Below are positions 62,502 through 64,000 of a stretch of DNA of 64,000 nucleotides, piece after piece. Under the pieces are notes generated by a model. That model did not search any database. It saw only the letters and a list, made by a program, of their open reading frames with translations, and was not told the origin of the DNA. Every line of letters starts with the position of its first letter. The first letter of the stretch is position 1. Made by a program: the position numbers and the translations under genes. This DNA is from Procambarus clarkii. Lineage: Eukaryota; Arthropoda; Malacostraca; Decapoda; Cambaridae. Location: NCBI RefSeq assembly GCF_040958095.1, contig NC_091158.1, positions 32,943,803-33,007,802 of the forward strand, written 5' to 3'.

Positions 62502-64000
62502 AACAAGCCTGAATGGTCCCCAGGACATATGCAACTGAAAACTCACACCCCAGAAGTGACTCGAACCCATACTCCCAGAAGCAACGCATCTGGTATGTAC
62601 AAGACGCCTTAATCCACTTGACCATCACGACCGGACATAATGAGGTGATAGCCGAGGCTATTTGAACCACCCCACCGCCGGCACTCGGATAGTTATCTTG
62701 GGCATAGCATTTTACCAAATCACCTCATTCTTTGGGGCAACACGTGAGGAACACAAATGCGAACAAGCCTGAATGGTCCCCAGGACATATGCAACTGAAA
62801 ACTCACACCCCAGAAGTGACTCGAACCCATACTCCCAGAAGCAACGCATCTGGTATGTACAAGACGCCTTAATCCACTTGACCATCACGACCGGACATAA
62901 TGAGGTGATAGCCGAGGCTATTTGAACCACCCCACCGCCGGCACTCGGATAGTTATCTTGGGCATAGCATTTTACCAAATCACCTCATTCTTTGGGGCAA
63001 CACGTGAGGAACACAAATGCGAACAAGCCTGAATGGTCCCCAGGACATATGCAACTGAAAACTCACACCCCAGAAGTGACTCGAACCCATACTCCCAGAA
63101 GCAACGCATCTGGTATGTACAAGACGCCTTAATCCACTTGACCATCACGACCGGACATAATGAGGTGATAGCCGAGGCTATTTGAACCACCTCACCGCTC
63201 ACAACCAGGACATATGGTTCAAATAGCCTCGGCTATCACCTCATTATGTCCGGTCGTGATGGTCAAGTGGATTAAGGCGTCTTGTACATACCAGATGCGT
63301 TGCTTCTGGGAGTATGGGTTCGAGTCACTTCTGGGGTGTGAGTTTTCAGTTGCATATGTCCTGGGGACCATTCAGGCTTGTTCGCATTTGTGTTCCTCAC
63401 GTGTTGCCCCAAAGAATGAGGTGATTTGGTAAAATGCTATGCCCAAGATAACTATCCGAGTGCCGGCGGTGGGGTGGTTCAAATAGCCTCGGCTATCACC
63501 TCATTATGTCCGGTCGTGATGGTCAAGTGGATTAAGGCGTCTTGTACATACCAGATGCGTTGCTTCTGGGAGTATGGGTTCGAGTCACTTCTGGGGTGTG
63601 AGTTTTCAGTTGCATATGTCCTGGGGACCATTCAGGCTTGTTCGCATTTGTGTTCCTCACGTGTTGCCCCAAAGAATGAGGTGATTTGGTAAAATGCTAT
63701 GCCCAAGATAACTATCCGAGTGCCGGCGGTGGGGTGGTTCAAATAGCCTCGGCTATCACCTCATTATGTCCGGTCGTGATGGTCAAGTGGATTAAGGCGT
63801 CTTGTACATACCAGATGCGTTGCTTCTGGGAGTATGGGTTCGAGTCACTTCTGGGGTGTGAGTTTTCAGTTGCATATGTCCTGGGGACCATTCAGGCTTG
63901 TTCGCATTTGTGTTCCTCACGTGTTGCCCCAAAGAATGAGGTGATTTGGTAAAATGCTATGCCCAAGATAACTATCCGAGTGCCGGCGGTGGGGTGGTTC
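62497..64000. repeat. Array 3: inverted tRNA-like repeat, 260-bp unit, runs off the window
   Basis: Left arm 62497-63199 holds minus-oriented units every 260 bp (starts ATGCGAACAAGCCTG at 62497, 62757 and 63017). A 16-bp spacer (CACAACCAGGACATAT) follows and then plus-oriented units from 63216 (periods at 63476 and 63736) to the end. The units equal those of array 2. A box TGGTCAAGTGG and B box GGTTCGAGTCA are in each. Confidence 0.9.

Overview
The window is intergenic, transposon-packed DNA from a eukaryote. No bacterial-type operon and no convincing host gene is present. Four things point to an arthropod, most probably a decapod crustacean such as a crayfish or shrimp: insect/crustacean-type TTAGG runs inside small palindromic elements, many long (TA)n tracts, Penelope-like elements with GIY-YIG ends, and abundant Helitrons and I-type LINEs. 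The species call is an inference. Almost every base can be assigned to a mobile element, a tandem array of tRNA-like units or a (TA)n microsatellite.

Layout. 1-1998: 3' part of a decayed Helitron with a clear 3' hairpin and CTGG end. 2040-2224: Penelope-type foldback with a hammerhead-like motif. 2257-5672: inverted array of 252-bp tRNA-like units. 6687-13819: complete LTR retrotransposon (minus strand) with about 2-kb LTRs, coding only gag plus protease. 13862-19518: very young BEL/Pao element (two 1006-bp LTRs with one difference noticed), also only gag plus protease. 19519-22858: (TA)n tracts, four copies of a roughly 390-bp palindromic MITE-like element and Penelope remnants. 22859-23976: non-autonomous Helitron. 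23977-30784: a LINE A 3' fragment split by a complete LINE B flanked by a 14-bp target duplication. 30785-32400: Penelope element. 32869-41418: minus-strand Helitron with an intact Walker A helicase segment, split by a complete LINE A (35301-40957, 11-bp target duplication). 41419-46258: head-to-tail chain of Helitron 5' segments, one interrupted by a CR1/Jockey-like LINE C, ending in one 3' terminus. 46262-47520: more Helitron and an unclassified repeat D. 48186-51819: (TA)n, MITE copies 5 and 6, Penelope copy 3 and a second inverted tRNA-like array. 51824-56162: another minus-strand gag-protease LTR element, cut at its 5' side. 56205-57200: LINE C-type fragment. 57335-61856: a 4.5-kb TG...CA insertion with a 5-bp target duplication (probable giant solo LTR) inside repeat D. 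62362-64000: third inverted tRNA-like array, running off the window.

Nothing here works as a pathway. The story is nested insertion, plus three recurrent themes. First, three LTR elements keep gag and protease but have no reverse transcriptase or integrase; in two of them a long Arg-rich tail stands where pol would be. Second, Penelope ends carry compact hammerhead-like motifs in which core pair 3-8 is U-A instead of C-G in four of five copies. Third, three head-to-head palindromic arrays of tRNA-like units are bounded by (TA)n. All calls come from reading the sequence; no database search or folding program was run.
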